Source: Uloborus plumipes | Lineage: Eukaryota > Arthropoda > Arachnida > Araneae > Uloboridae | Reading direction: 5' to 3' | DNA: 64,000 nucleotides | NCBI GenBank assembly: GCA_038373865.1 | Contig: JAXGGA010001138.1 | Span: 103,581-167,580 of the forward strand | Part shown: one piece after another, positions 1 to 12,420 of the stretch | Position numbering within the stretch: position 1 is the first letter of the stretch | How the letters are laid out: each line of letters starts with the position of its first letter | Made by a program: the position numbers and the translations under genes | The notes under the pieces: generated by a model | Seen by the model: only the letters and a program-made list of their open reading frames with translations | What the model was told of the DNA's origin: nothing | Databases searched by the model: none

Positions 1-147
1 TGCTTTCACTTGAACATCGGATGGCGTTCCGGTTGCTTTTCAGATTGGACTCTGGGCCGCTGCGAGCACCACTGTCCAACCGGATTCTGTTGCAGGTGGT
101 GCAGGTCCTCGAACTTCGTTCTTTTTATGCAGTGGCCCGTCCATTTC

Positions 148-300
148 CAACACACACACACACACACACAAACATACGCCAGCACACACACGTTTACACA
201 CACACGGGTCCGCCTACACACACGTGCCAAAGCACACACACACACGCCAATATTATGCCTACACACAAAAACACACTTCCACACACACATAAACACACGC
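148..300. repeat. (CA)n-rich microsatellite tract
   Basis: CA dinucleotides dominate with interruptions by CG, TA and AA steps. Long open frames on both strands here are a by-product of the simple repeat, which encodes Thr/His or Cys/Val runs, and are not genes. Confidence 0.9.
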
Positions 301-330
301 GCACCTATCACATTTCGTGATTTCAAAGAA

Positions 331-366
331 ACATAATTTGAATTCAAGATGTCAAAATTCAAATTA
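331..366 (+). mobile_element. Retroposon-like 3' tail module, copy 1
   Basis: A segment beginning ACATAATTTGAATTC and continuing GATGTCAAAATTCAAATT is followed by a T/A-rich ATT-type tail. The same module recurs at 37269-37303 and 46750-46785 in the same orientation. A shared 3' segment with an A/T simple tail is what truncated non-LTR retroposons (SINE or LINE) look like, but the body upstream is not conserved among the three copies, so the family is not identified. Confidence 0.45.
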
Positions 367-543
367 TTTTATTATTTTTTTATTTATTTAGTTTTTTCAA
401 ATAAGAAAAAAAAATAATGATTATTTTTTAGTATCATCAAAATTTTGACACACCTTTGATTTTCGATAATGCATTTTAATAAAACTGTCAAATAATGAAT
501 AAACTTTTGGCTTAGTTAATTTTTATTTTATTACTTAAAGCTA

Positions 544-1198
544 CAGTGGACAAATAAAATTGATTTTCTTCAATTATTGATTTATATGTTTAAAACTTTG
601 TGTGCTTTTATTATTGTATATTTACTACATCTAAAAACATAAAAAACACAAATTAGTGCAAAAACAATGAATACTTTTTTTCAAATTTCAAATTTAAATA
701 TTTTTTTAACAAAATTTCAAAATGTTCCAGGCGTCACAATTTTTTTTTAAACTTTGAATTTCCACTTAATTTCCAATCATTAGGCATGATGGCACAAAAC
801 AATGCATTATATGCAATGTTTTATGAGATAGTTTATAAAAGATGCTGAAAATAAAAATTTTCAGTTGAAAAAGTCATATAAATTTTAATTTTTAAGCAAT
901 CTTTTATAAACTATCACATTAAACATTGCATGTAATGCATTGTTTTTTGCAATCATGCCTAATGATTGGAAATTAAGTGGAAATTCAAAGTTTGAAAAAA
1001 AATTGTGACGCCTGGAACATTTTGAAATTTTGTTAAAAAAATATTTAAATTTGAAATTTGAAAAAAAGTATTCATTGTTTTTGCACTAATTTGTGTTTTT
1101 TATGCTTTTAGATGTAGTAAATATACAATAATACAAGCACACAAAAATTTAGACGTATAAATAAATTATTGAAAAAAATCAATTTTATTTGTCCACTG
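544..1198. mobile_element. Foldback MITE, Tc1/mariner-type (TA target)
   Basis: A 655 bp near-perfect palindrome. It starts CAGTGGACAAATAAAATTG and ends with the reverse complement, and TA flanks both ends (542-543 and 1199-1200). The arms are about 300 bp each (544-843 and 901-1198) around a loop of about 55 bp. There is no coding capacity. The CAGTG-type terminus and TA duplication fit a non-autonomous Tc1/mariner-superfamily element. Arm identity looks high, which suggests recent insertion or arm homogenisation. Confidence 0.85.
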
Positions 1199-1215
1199 TA
1201 GCCTTAACCCAAATG

Positions 1216-2457
1216 TTTATCCAGTTTTTCAGTTTGAGTATTATTAAATTTGAGAACTTGAGGGCAGGGACATTTTCCACCCAGTTCACTAAGTAGTGTC
1301 AATATTGTAATTGCATACTAATTGTTTCTCCTTGAAGTACACGAGCAAAGAGTATAGCAGTCTTCAAATTGCTGAGATAGTCTCATTTTCTTTCCAACAA
1401 ATATATGCAAATTAGAATCTTGATTCTTGAAAACTAATTAATGGTATAATTAAGATTCAATTTAGTTTTAGAGTTTGCGTTCCATTTCTAACATCGACTT
1501 CGATTTGAATTTTAAGTAAAATTACAGATTTTAATGGATTAGTTGTAGTATCTGAATGAAATTAACCTCATTCTCTGCCTATTGTTTAAGCTTTCTATCT
1601 ATTATTTTTTGAGCTTTTTATATAAGTTTTGAGCGTTATTTCACCAACAATCACCAGCGAAACATAGTCGTCTAATCCACTAAACTGCTGCAGCAAGTTA
1701 TTTAATTATGAATTTCATATTCAAGTGTGTTGCATTAATTTGTTATGTCTTTTACTGGTTTTAGTACTGAATGTGAATAATATAAATGTTTCAGTCCCAC
1801 AAGCTTTTAATTTTCGCAGTTTGTAGTGTGTAGTTGTTAAAGTAATTTTTGCGGTTGAAAGAACACACGTTTGACTTGTTTTTGAGATAAACGATTCATA
1901 TTGTCCCCTCCTTATTGTAAGAATCCAGCAGTTCTTGAAAGTCATCACATTACCAATTTTACCAGGCTCTGGAACTGATACAGTAGTAGTGTTCAAACAA
2001 AAGTTGAATTAATGAGATTTAGAAATCGCATATTTCACGGTTTACATTTCTTTCAATGCAGAAAAGGGACTTAAATATATATTGTAGGAAATATTTTTTA
2101 TTTTAAGCGGTACATGATTAATGCCGAAATTATTAGCTAATTATATTAATGCATATCACTCCCTATTAAAATTGAGTGGGGGAGTCCAAAAACCAATCAT
2201 CTATATTTTGTTAAAAACCAAATTGTGACTATTTGCTTTCCAGTTCAACTGATATGGACACACCTTTCAGCCTGAATACAAATTAAGTTTTCCCATTTAT
2301 AGAAAATATGAAGCATTGAAGTTCGAAGTTTTGACTAATTAATTCAAAAATATCCTAATCTTGAAGATGACTTGTGCTCTAACTAAGCTTGATCTCGTAC
2401 CGTATATACAGGCCACAACAATATAACACAGTCATAGAACCATCTAATATATTAAAT
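1216..2457. other. Unannotated AT-rich spacer
   Basis: I see no repeat ends, conserved coding or RNA gene here. Frames are short and broken. A short minus-strand frame at 1721-1996 shows no recognisable domain. Confidence 0.5.
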
Positions 2458-2458
2458 A

Positions 2459-4266
2459 CTAGCGGTACCCGCACGGCTTTGCCCGTGGTATAAAATTAAA
2501 AGTTTATTTGTAAAAAAATGATATAGCAGAAAAAAATACTCTATTTTAGTTATAATTCAACTATAATTCCTTCAAAGTATGATATAAAAATTTGGTATGG
2601 ACCCTACACTACTTCCTTTTACGTGTAAATTTCTTAGTAGATGCCTTAAGTGCTAAAATAGTGCTTGAAGTGAGTAAGATAACAATTCAAACATTTGCAT
2701 CCCTAGTTTGCCACGAAACAATGCAAAAAAATGTTTTACAATGATTAATCTCCTAAATATCGCCGATTTTAACATCATTCAGTAGATTTTTCGCAAAATA
2801 TCGCCAATAGCGCCAAATTGAACCCAAAAAAATTTTTTTTTCGCTAAATTTATTGCCAACTTGGCGATATGTCGCCAAATTGGCGTCAAACACTTGGTGA
2901 CCAAAAGCTTGGCGAGATATCGCCAAGTGGTCGCGCCAATTCATATCACTTTGGTCTGCATTGAAAGCCCTGATTACCCCATAAAAGGGGTAAATCACCC
3001 CCTTGGGGACATTCGAATGCAACCCCAAAGATAGGTGCACAAAAATAAGCCAAAAGAAAAAATAAGAAAAATTTTGTTGCTCACAGAAACCAACAGAAAT
3101 CTTACCAAAGTTTAAAAGAAGAAGAAAGTTTTCTTTCCTAACTTCAAAAACAAAATAATACATTTTCCGAAATGACATACTTTAGAAAGAACGTTGCAAT
3201 ATCGCAATAAGATAGAAGTAAATATACTGAAATAGAATTGAATGCCAAATTGTAAAAAAGTCGCCAAAAAATAATTTTTAATATTGTCTTTCATTATTTA
3301 TTAAATGCAATTATTGCTGCAAATTACAGTCCAACAATAAATAATCACATTGCAAAAGTATATTTGGAGCAATTTTTTCTTTTAAACTCAACTGATCCTA
3401 AAAATTTTAAGTATTAGTCATAGAAATTTCGTGCATTATTCTTCACAATGATAATAAAAACAATAAACATCGACAAAGATCAACCAGCAAACGATAAATT
3501 AAAAGCTAAATTCGTTCACTCAAGCCATTTGCTGCAATTTATATTGAAATAAATTAATAATGAAGTAAAATATGTTTTGCAGACGATAAATTTAGAATGG
3601 TATCCTGTATTTTAAGGAAAGGACTCGATTTCTCATTTGATTGACAGGTGCCATCTTATCACGGTTTTTAATATTTCATTTGACTAATTTTAATAAGGCT
3701 TGGAGTTTGGATTGTTACAAAAACAAATACATTTTTAAAATTATTAAGGGAAAAAGAACGAAATAAAAACGTAACCATGGTAACAACATGAAAAGTTGAT
3801 TTCCGTTGATAAAATAATTCATTTCATCTCTATTTTCAAACAAATTTTATTCGCGAGCAAAGCCATTTTAGAATCGTTTGGCTTGCTTTACTGAAGGTAA
3901 GCCTTGAATTTCGGGATTCTAAAAACAATTGTTACAGCTCTCCTGATGATCGTAGAAACTTCGAAAAAACGTCATTTTGTGCAGAAAATTTCAAGCTTTC
4001 GAATGACATAAGACTTGAAAATGTGTATAAAATATTTCTTCCCTATTTTATCGAATTTCCGCTAAGAATTCGAATAGAAAAAGAACGAAATGGAATTTTC
4101 GAAAAATCGCTTCGAGGTGCAAAACTACATGCTACAAACTAATTTTGTACCAAGTGGCATGAAAATCGACCGAACGGTTTTGGCGCTACGCGCGTAACAG
4201 ACAGACAGAAGGAAAGACAGAAGGAAAGACAGAGAGACAAACTTTCAGCTTTATTATTAGTAGAGA
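2459..4266 (-). mobile_element. Non-autonomous Helitron, family H4 copy 1
   Basis: Read on the minus strand, the element begins TCTCTACTAATAATAAAGC (plus-strand end near 4266). It ends with a CACGG-GCAAAG-CCGTG hairpin followed by CGGGTACCG and CTAG, then a T outside (plus 2458-2462). TC at 5', hairpin plus CTRR at 3', and insertion between A and T are the Helitron signature. No Rep/helicase gene is present, so it must rely on another copy. A second copy lies at 55106-56810. The interior near 2750-2960 is dense in TTGGCGATAT-type short palindromes. A short AGAGATAGAGA tandem follows the 5' end at 4262-4302. Confidence 0.8.
2755..2955. repeat. Cluster of CGCCAA/TTGGCG motifs within Helitron H4
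   Basis: The hexamer CGCCAA or its complement occurs about eight to ten times in roughly 200 bp, several times as ATATCGCCAA or TTGGCGATAT. The same cluster is present, slightly rearranged, in the other H4 copy near 55405-55560. Conservation between copies shows it belongs to the element. Its role is unknown. Confidence 0.6.
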
Positions 4267-4302
4267 AGAGATAGAGAAGAGATAGAGAAGAGATAGAGAA
4301 GT
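4262..4302. repeat. AGAGATAGAGA minisatellite
   Basis: About four imperfect 11 bp units sit immediately at the 5' boundary of the minus-strand Helitron. The unit resembles the terminal GTAGAGA of the element, so the tract may have grown by slippage of the Helitron end. Confidence 0.75.
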
Positions 4303-4309
4303 TCACCGT

Positions 4310-5997
4310 AAAAGAAGTGACAGCGAATATTATTCTTGTGTTCAAAAGCTGTTGGTCAGAATATTTAGGGAAAAAAAACTGTATTATTAAAATGCTCCAC
4401 ATGAAAAAAAAAGAAAAACGCTATGTCAGGCATCTAATACTAATTGCTAGTTTCACTTATAAAAGCTTTACACCTGGTTAAAGGATCTCAATTCATTCGT
4501 GGTTTAAGTAAATTAATGTTGGCTTTGTCCAAAAAAATGTACCCTGAAAGTAGCTAAATGCCATTAAAAGAAGCAATTCTGGAAAAATTGCCATAAACCA
4601 CAAGAAAATTGAAAACATTAAGAAAACGTTAGCTTATATGCCAAGTGATTTTTCCGCTGATGAAAAAATTTGTTTAGGGCCTATAACAGATTGCTATGAA
4701 TTATAAAAGGACTTCTGAATTAATAGGTTTCGTTTACCTTTTAAATTTACTTCGTTTGTTGTTCATAGTGTAACAGTGGCAAAAACATCCATATGAGTTC
4801 AGATTTTATTACATATATTATATTAAATTTCATTTTAAGTTTTTGGTGAAAATCTATTAATGTTTTCCCTTGTTAAAGTAATTATTTTTTTTTCTATGTT
4901 TTTGTCTAAAAGCAAGTCATCTAAAATTTTAACTAATTTTCTTAATGAAAAAAGAAGTTATAATTCCATAAAAATGATGGGATCTTAAACAAAGAGCAAT
5001 ATTCTATGGTAAAATTTTTTAAAAGCCTTATATCTTAGAAAAATGTTCAAAAATTTAGCTTTTTGTCACTCCTGTAATATTAGTTTTAATGGAGATGTCT
5101 GGTTTTCCAACTCATTGATTCCATTATTTTTCATCATTTTATCTTTATAAACATAAGAAAAAGTTATATTTAACTTATTCTCTTCAGCTTTCTCCGTAAA
5201 AATGGCGCATTGTTGGATTATTGTTGAACAAGCATTTCTTTTCAACACCTACGTTCAACCAATAGTTTTTTTACTTTTGATTAAACATCTCTTTTTAGCA
5301 AATATTTTCATAGCAACCTTTGTCGACAGCAAAAGTGAACTACACCCAAGTAGAAAGAAAGAGGAAAAAAAGGTGACGAAAAGTCAACATTTCTCCGGAG
5401 ATAGCTTTTCTCTATTGAACGAAATGAATAGTGTGTGAAGTACCTTGGCCATACACACACATCAGGATAGAGATCGTATTATTTCAGATTGTTTGCACGA
5501 TATTTGAAACATTATTAAAAATTGCATTACAAAGCGAAGAGTACACAGAAGTCTGACAAAAACACAAGAATTTACATTATTTATTACTTGAGAGAATAAA
5601 AGAAAAAGAAAATATGTACCCACGATAAATATGCCATGAGCGCCGTCTCTAAATGATAGCATTTTAAGCTTTAAATAGGAAGAAATTTTCTACATGAACG
5701 ATTGAGAGTAAATGAGTTCTTGCTATTAAAAAAAAGGAGTAGCAAAAACACTTAACAAAGAAAAAGATTACAAGCAAATGGGTTTTTAATCATAAAATTT
5801 GTTATTAAACATAGATTAGAGTATACTAAGCAAATTTTGTGCGGTTCGAGCTGTCGATTTCAGCAACAAATCGAAAGTAGAGGCAAAACACGAAAATGAA
5901 TTAGGCCACAGAGTAGACCAGTCATTTTGTAGGAGTGGAAAGTTCTCCTTAATGCAATATGTATGCTATGCGCACGTATTTTGTTGTACTCTAAGTA
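4310..5997. other. Unannotated AT-rich spacer
   Basis: No TE termini or conserved coding were seen. A 78-codon frame at 5202-5438 has a hydrophobic N-terminal half and a lysine-rich tail, but it lacks any recognised motif, homologous neighbour or splice context, so I do not call it a gene. Confidence 0.45.
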
Positions 5998-6846
5998 TCT
6001 ACTTATATTAAAAACTGAGTATCTTTCTAACTATCTTTCTTTCTAACGATCTTTCTTTCTAACTATCTTTCTTTCTAACTATCTTTCTTTCTAACTATCT
6101 TTCTATGTCACGCTTCTTTCTCCTGAACGCCAATGACCTGAAAGTCGAACCAGGTACCGATAGATAGGTAATTTTTCAGGCTTCATTAGTTTCAATTGAT
6201 ATAATTATACGATTTTAATTAGCGAAGATATCAATTAATAAGTAGTCAAGTTTGAAGCGATTAAGCCTAATAAATGATTAAATATGAAATCCATTCTTGC
6301 AAACCGTCGTTGCTATGAAACAGTATAATAACAATGATAATGAGAATTTTGAATGAAGGCTTAACTAAATCAAACACGAAACTCATAAGCGGGCCACTTA
6401 CGTAGAATTTTTATCGCTAGCTACTGGTAATATTTTGAAACATTTATTTGTTGAAGAGCCATCTACTTATATTAAAAACTGAGTATCTATGTCTGCTTTT
6501 TTCCTTTGAGCGAGCTGAACTTACTGAAACTTTCCTCACCATCTTGAAGGCGTGAAGCATCTCAATAATTCGAATGATTTTTTTTATATAGGAAAAAAGT
6601 AAAGGCGTGAAGCGCCTGTAAGCGAGCCGCCTTGGCGGGGAGTAGTTTCTTTAAATTTTTTTCTCACTACTTTCAGGGCACGAAGTGCCCGTGCAACGCC
6701 GGGCCACGTGCGTGGTATGTCTTGAAATCGAATGAACATTAAATTATATCAAATAATATAACTTCAGAATGAGGTAAAAGTTAGAGAGGGGGGAACTTAT
6801 GCATCAACATGCCGCAGGAAGCTAATCTAGCTGCCCTGGCAGCTAG
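5998..6846 (+). mobile_element. Helitron H1, tandem copy 1 of 3
   Basis: Starts TCTACTTATATTAAAAACTG after an A at 5997 and ends at an AGCTGCC/GGCAGCT hairpin whose last bases are CTAG (6843-6846). It is directly followed by the TC of copy 2. A TTTCTAACTATC-type minisatellite follows the 5' end. A second copy of the 5' end lies inside at 6462. The 3' half contains a GGGCACGAAGTGCCC hairpin and a CCGGGCCACGTG-type segment. No Rep/helicase is encoded, so it is non-autonomous. Confidence 0.85.
6025..6106 (+). repeat. TTTCTAACTATC minisatellite inside Helitron H1
   Basis: Units of about 12-16 bp (ATCTTTCTTTCTAACT-like) are repeated about five to six times just inside the 5' end. The tract length differs among the five full copies (longest here, shortest in the copy at 32020), so it varies within the family. 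Confidence 0.85.
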
Positions 6847-7648
6847 TCTACTTATATTAAAAACTGAGTATCTTTCTAACTATCTTTCTTCTAACTATCT
6901 TTCTATCTTTCTATGTCACGCTTCTTTCTCCTGAACGCCAATGAACTGAAAGTCGAACCAGGTACCGATAGATAGGTAATTTTTCAAGCTTCATTAGTTT
7001 CAATTGATATAATTATACGATTTTAATTAGCGAAGATATCAATTAATAAGTAGTCAAGTTTAAAGCGATTAAGCCTAATAAATGATTAAATATGAAATCC
7101 ATTCTTGCAAACCGTCGTTGCTATGAAACAGTAATAACAATGATAATGAGAATTTTGAATGAAGGCTTAACTAAATCAAACACGAAACTCATAAGCGGGC
7201 CACTTACGTAGAATTTTTATCGCTAGCTACTGGTAATATTTTGAAACATTTATTTGTTGAAGAGCCATCTACTTATATTAAAAACTGAGTATCTATGTCT
7301 GCTTTTTTCTTTGAGCGAGCTGAACTTACTGAAACTTTCCTCACCATCTTGAAGGCGTGAAGCATCTCAATAATTCGAATGATTTTTTTATATAGGAAAA
7401 AAGTAAAGGCGTGAAGCGCCTGTAAGCGAGCCGCCTTGGCGGGAGTAGTTTCTTTAAATTTTTTCTCACTACTTTCAGGGCACGAAGTGCCCGTGCAACG
7501 CCGGGCCACGTGCGTGGTATGTCTTGAAATCGAATGAACATTAAATTATATCAAATAATATAACTTCAGAATGAGGTAAAAGTTAGAGAGGGGGGACGTT
7601 ATGCATCAACATGCCGCAGGAAGCTAATCTAGCTGCCCTGGCAGCTAG
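6847..7648 (+). mobile_element. Helitron H1, tandem copy 2 of 3
   Basis: Begins TCTACTTATATT immediately after the CTAG of copy 1 with no host DNA between, and ends CTAG at 7645-7648. It carries the internal second 5' end at 7268. It is about 800 bp, shorter than copy 1 mainly because the 5' minisatellite has fewer units. The small open frames on its minus strand are shadows. Confidence 0.85.
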
Positions 7649-8463
7649 TCTACTTATATTAAAAACTGAGTATCTTTCTAACTATCTTTCTTTCTAACTA
7701 TCTTTCTAACTATCTTTCTATGTCACGCTTCTTTCTCCTGAACGCCAATGAACTGAAAGTCGAACCAGGTACCGATAGATAGGTAATTTTTCAAGCTTCA
7801 TTAGTTTCAATTCATATAATTATACGATTTTAATTAGCGAAGATATCAATTAATAAGTAGTCAAATTTAAAGCGATTAAGCCTAATAAATGATTAAATAT
7901 GAAATCCATTGTTGCATTGCAAAACGTGGTTGCTATGAAACAGTAATAACAATGATAATGAGAATTTTGAATGAAGGCTTAACTAAATCAAACACGAAAC
8001 TCATAAGCGGGCCACTTACGTAGAATTTTTATCGCTAGCTACTGGTAATATTTTGAAACATTCATTTGTTGAAGAGCCATCTACTTATATTAAAAACTGA
8101 GTATCTATGTCTGCTTTTTTCCTTTGAGCGAGCTGAACTTACTGAAACTTTCCTCACCATCTTGAAGGCGCGAAGCATCTCAATAATTCGAATGATTTTT
8201 TTATATAGGAAAAAAGTAAAGGCGTGAAGCGCCTGTAAGCGAGCCGCCTTGGCGGGGAGTAGTTTCTTTAAATTTTTTTCTCACTACTTTCAGGGCACGA
8301 AGTGCCCGTGCAACGCCGGGCCACGTGCGTGGTATGTCTTGAAATCGAATGAACATTAAATTATATCAAATAATATAACTTCAGAATGAGGTAAAAGTTA
8401 GAGAAGGGGGACGTTATGCATCAACATGCCGCAGGAAGCTAATCTAGCTGCCCTGGCAGCTAG
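7649..8463 (+). mobile_element. Helitron H1, tandem copy 3 of 3
   Basis: Begins directly after copy 2 and ends CTAG at 8460-8463, followed by T 8464. The whole array therefore sits between A 5997 and T 8464, as expected for one Helitron insertion site. It has small differences from copies 1 and 2 (for example an extra GCATT duplication near 7915), some of which it shares with the dispersed copy at 32020. The internal 5' end is at 8080. Confidence 0.85.
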
Positions 8464-8464
8464 T

Positions 8465-11400
8465 ACTATATATTGAATGCATACCGCCATGCAACGCATA
8501 TTTTTGGTTCTCTGTAATTAATACTTTTTTAAATTGTTTTATCATACAATCATGATTTCTCTTTTATTTACGTGCGAAAACTTCTTTTGTATGGTCAGGA
8601 CAGCGAAAACTTAAACTTTGGGTCAAAGGTACAAATCTTCAGGTTTATCCGTATTTTGAAGATAAAAAGAGAGCATTTTTGATTACAAATAAATGGTTAT
8701 GCATTACAATACAATAGTATGAATAATAATGCGCAACCACAATTTTACAAAATGATGATGAGGGACCAAGAAATGTGTAGTTCTGTGAATACATGGCCTA
8801 TCATTTTCTCCAAACAAATCTCGAAATGTAATCCCCATCATTTGCTCATTATACGTTCGTGGTAGCAATGACAAAAATTTGCATGACCCGATGAAAGCTC
8901 TCTCTTTTCTCCTTGGGATAGACATCCACACACACATATTCTCTTTGAAAGTTTCAAAGTGGATACCAAAGATATGAGAGACATCTAGCAGCTTATATTT
9001 CTGTGTTGATTTTTGTTACCCATTTCTAATGGTTATTTTGAATAAGAGTCTCATTCAATTCAATCTAATTATCAGCTTTATAAGTTCCGACGAAGGACTA
9101 CAATTGATGCCTCATTCTCATTTGAATCGGTGAGTGCAAAAACAACATCAGTCACAAAAATTCTAAATTCGTTTTTTGTAGAAACAAGCTGTGAGAGGCA
9201 AAATGCGTGTTGATGTCAAAAAACACGTCAGTCAGGTTACTAATTCGAAAGATACGGGGTCTATTATTTGAACGTTGACCGTAGAAACAATGCTAGAATT
9301 AAGACATTTTTTCTCTTTCCTGAACAATTTGAAGTTCTAGACTTATGTTGTTTATGCACTCACCGATTCATTTGCTCTGAGAAGTTTCAAAAAATCTTGA
9401 CACTCAATAATTTTCTATCGTAATGAAAACACCAGTTTTAACTTTTGATTCGGAAAGTTTCAGGGGAAGATGTGGCAGATGATTAAATACTGCAGATTTC
9501 ATTGACCAGAGTTGCAACAAATTGCATCACATCACAAGTGCCCTAAATGCATAAAAGTAGCATTATAGCACCTTACGAGGGAATACAAGTAGTTCCCATA
9601 TAATTCTGGGCTTCAGCACCGTAAACTCAGTAAGATTAAGCAACTATCGTTTATGCTCGTGTGTTTCAGTGTACCTGCTATGGCACAGATAAAGAATGTG
9701 TATTAAAAAAGACTTCTCTATGATTATACTGTGTTAGAGAAAAAAACTATCCCTAGAAAAAAAATGTTAAGTAATAAAAGAAAAGAAAAAGTTTGCAAAT
9801 TGATTGATACATAAATACCACTGTGACAATCACAAAAAAGAAGTTTCAGAATATTAACTACTCTTTTCTACACACTTAATGCCCAATTAAACAGAATACA
9901 ACACCTTCAAAGTAGCAACAGAGTATTTTTGAGATTTTTTCACATAGTGTAATACTTATCTCCTTTTACCACCTTTTATAAAAATTACTTGAAGTGGTAG
10001 GCCTACCGTGAAAAAATCATATTTAACCTAAAGCCACCCCTTTCCGCTTAATGCTAAAACAAGATAAAAAACATTAGGGTTTCGATAAATTGAATGCAAA
10101 CCATAAATTTTTCCTACACAACTGTAAAACCTCTTCAGACCGGCTCTCGATTAGGCGGATCTCTCCCTGAACCTGCGTGATGAAGAAAGTATTAAATTTC
10201 TCGTCAATGATTCAGTAAAATTTTATTACTATTATTCAATAGCTTTTAATAATGCCATTACAAATTGTAACTTCAGTTAACAATTTCTACTGCATTAAAT
10301 GCAAGCTAAGGAAATGACATTATGTAACATTATTTATTTATATCCTTGAGGCTGTCTGGGAAAATTTCTCAGCTTTATGTACTGGTTACATAAAGAACAA
10401 TGCCTTTGTATCTAATTTATTACTGAATTCCAAGCATTATGCATTCCTCAAAGGATTTTGCGAACATTATACACTCGTTTTTAAAGTTTCTATATCTGAA
10501 CTAAATGCAAGTTAATTTTTTTTTCTTCATTAGAGTGTTTTCACTAAAACGTACGAGCTAGTACTTTATATTATTATATCGCCGGCGGAACTTCATGTAA
10601 TATAACTTATAGTTTAATCTAACTTAAAATTGGCTTACGTGAAATGTATTTGGTAGTGTAAAGTTAAAATAATAAATCTTTTAGGAAAATAGAGCTGCCA
10701 AATTTTAGTTTAAATGAGTTATTTTAAAGTTATAGTGTACCAAATTTATTAATTAATTAGTGTGATGTATTTTATCAACTGCAAAATGTTAAGCTATAAC
10801 ATTTTTGTAATTTTTGACGCAATAAATTACTTTTTAAATGTTCCTTTTCCGTAAATATATGGATCAAAAGCCTCTGAATTCGGTTAAAGTTTTCATGAGT
10901 GAAGTTTCTAAATTTTATCTGACAATTTTTATTTCGATTTATTTACAGTGAAGGAATATGCTTACTTCTAAATACACACTATAATAGGCAAGTCCATTAA
11001 CTTGGCTTTGTTTACTGCAGTTTAAAATTGTGGACTTGAATGTAACTCTTCAATGAATCAAACCTGAAGACAAAAAATCTTGTTGCAGAATTTATGTTAA
11101 GAGTTAACCTATTTCCTAAAATTAAAATATCTGAATGCCAAAAACAAACCCAAATGGAAATTATGTATGCAGCAAACATCGACTGAAAAATGCTTTGCAT
11201 AATAAATTTATTCAATTAATAAATATTTAATGAAACAGAGAAAAAATATTTATATTTAAGTTAAACAAAATAATGAGGTAAATTTCAGATTGAGTTTCAG
11301 GCATGAAATTGCAAATTTATCTAACTATATATTTAAGATCCTAGAGAAAAAAAAAACAATAAATAGACATGCAACATCAAATGAGAAGAAATTGCAAATA

Positions 11401-12420
11401 GTTGTAAGCGTTGATGCATTTTAAAAATGCAATATTCGTTTTTAAGACAGTTTAGTGCTTTCTCTTCAGTTACTTTTTTTTATTGACAAAATTCACAAAA
11501 ATTCTTTTACATTTCACCATGACACCGGCTTGTAGTACAACATTTTCCTAATGGTGTTTGTAAAAGTGCCATAAACTGGTGAAATTAATTGCCAATAAGA
11601 TCGTTGCTGCTAAGATTTTTCTTGAATTAACCAATTTCTTGGTGCAGCTTTGAAATTTGTTTTAATCAGTGTTTAACTGTATAAACCCAATTTTGTCTAA
11701 TAAGAACAACAATAATAATAAGAACAAGACGCAGAGAAGAAATAGCAATTGAAACTATAACAATACATTTTATTTCCTCTTTCTAAGAGAAATCTTTTTG
11801 ATGGAAATATATTTTCAATACTAATTACTGCGTTTACATAAAATGGGGAAGCAATTTTAAATAGAAATTAATTCTTAAATTGTGTAATGAACTATGTACT
11901 TTGACATCCGTTTCATCTTAACTACTAATTTTTTCAAAAATAGTATTCTGCATCATGAAAAAGGACACTTGGTGACATAAACTTGAGCAAACTAAATCCT
12001 GATCTCTTTCAAGAGTCTAAATGAATTCATGACTTAAATAGTATTTATAATTCAGTTTCTGAGACAGAAGAGCACCCGGTTCAGAAGCATTCAATCCCAT
12101 AGAAATTTTGGTACACTTTTGACTAGTTTAACTAATTTTCAACCTCCCTATTAAATTTCACGAGACTAATATTGTTAAATAATGTAAGTTATGAAATATT
12201 ATTAAGTTTCACCGGAATATATTAAAGTTTGAGTTAACAGAATCTGTCTTATTCAGCTCTTCGTTCATCCTGACCAAGTACATCAGCATTAAACACTGCT
12301 GATATTCAAGCGACTGTTTTAGGATTTTGAAACAATTTGCGAAAATTGTCTAACAGTTTGTGAAAGAAATTTTAAACGTTTGATAATTTTCAATAAGTTC
12401 CAACCAGAAGCTCCTTGGCT
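8465..12420. other. Unannotated 4 kb AT-rich region
   Basis: I see no terminal inverted repeats, SINE boxes or conserved coding in this stretch. Short frames (for example 8704-8937 and 11012-11215, minus strand) are of chance length for this composition. It could be intron or intergenic sequence, or very old TE remains. Confidence 0.45.

Noticed and set aside
6..362. Open frames of about 100-118 codons on both strands
   Set aside because: They are created by the (CA)n repeat and show low-complexity Thr/His or Cys/Val content.
7273..7541. Minus-strand frames conserved in Helitron copies (also 32445-32711)
   Set aside because: Conservation follows the DNA repeat; the frames differ in length among copies through indels and stops.
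5998..8463. CRISPR-like or satellite array because of regular long repeats
   Set aside because: Units are 800-850 bp with Helitron ends and no spacers; this is a TE array in a eukaryotic genome.
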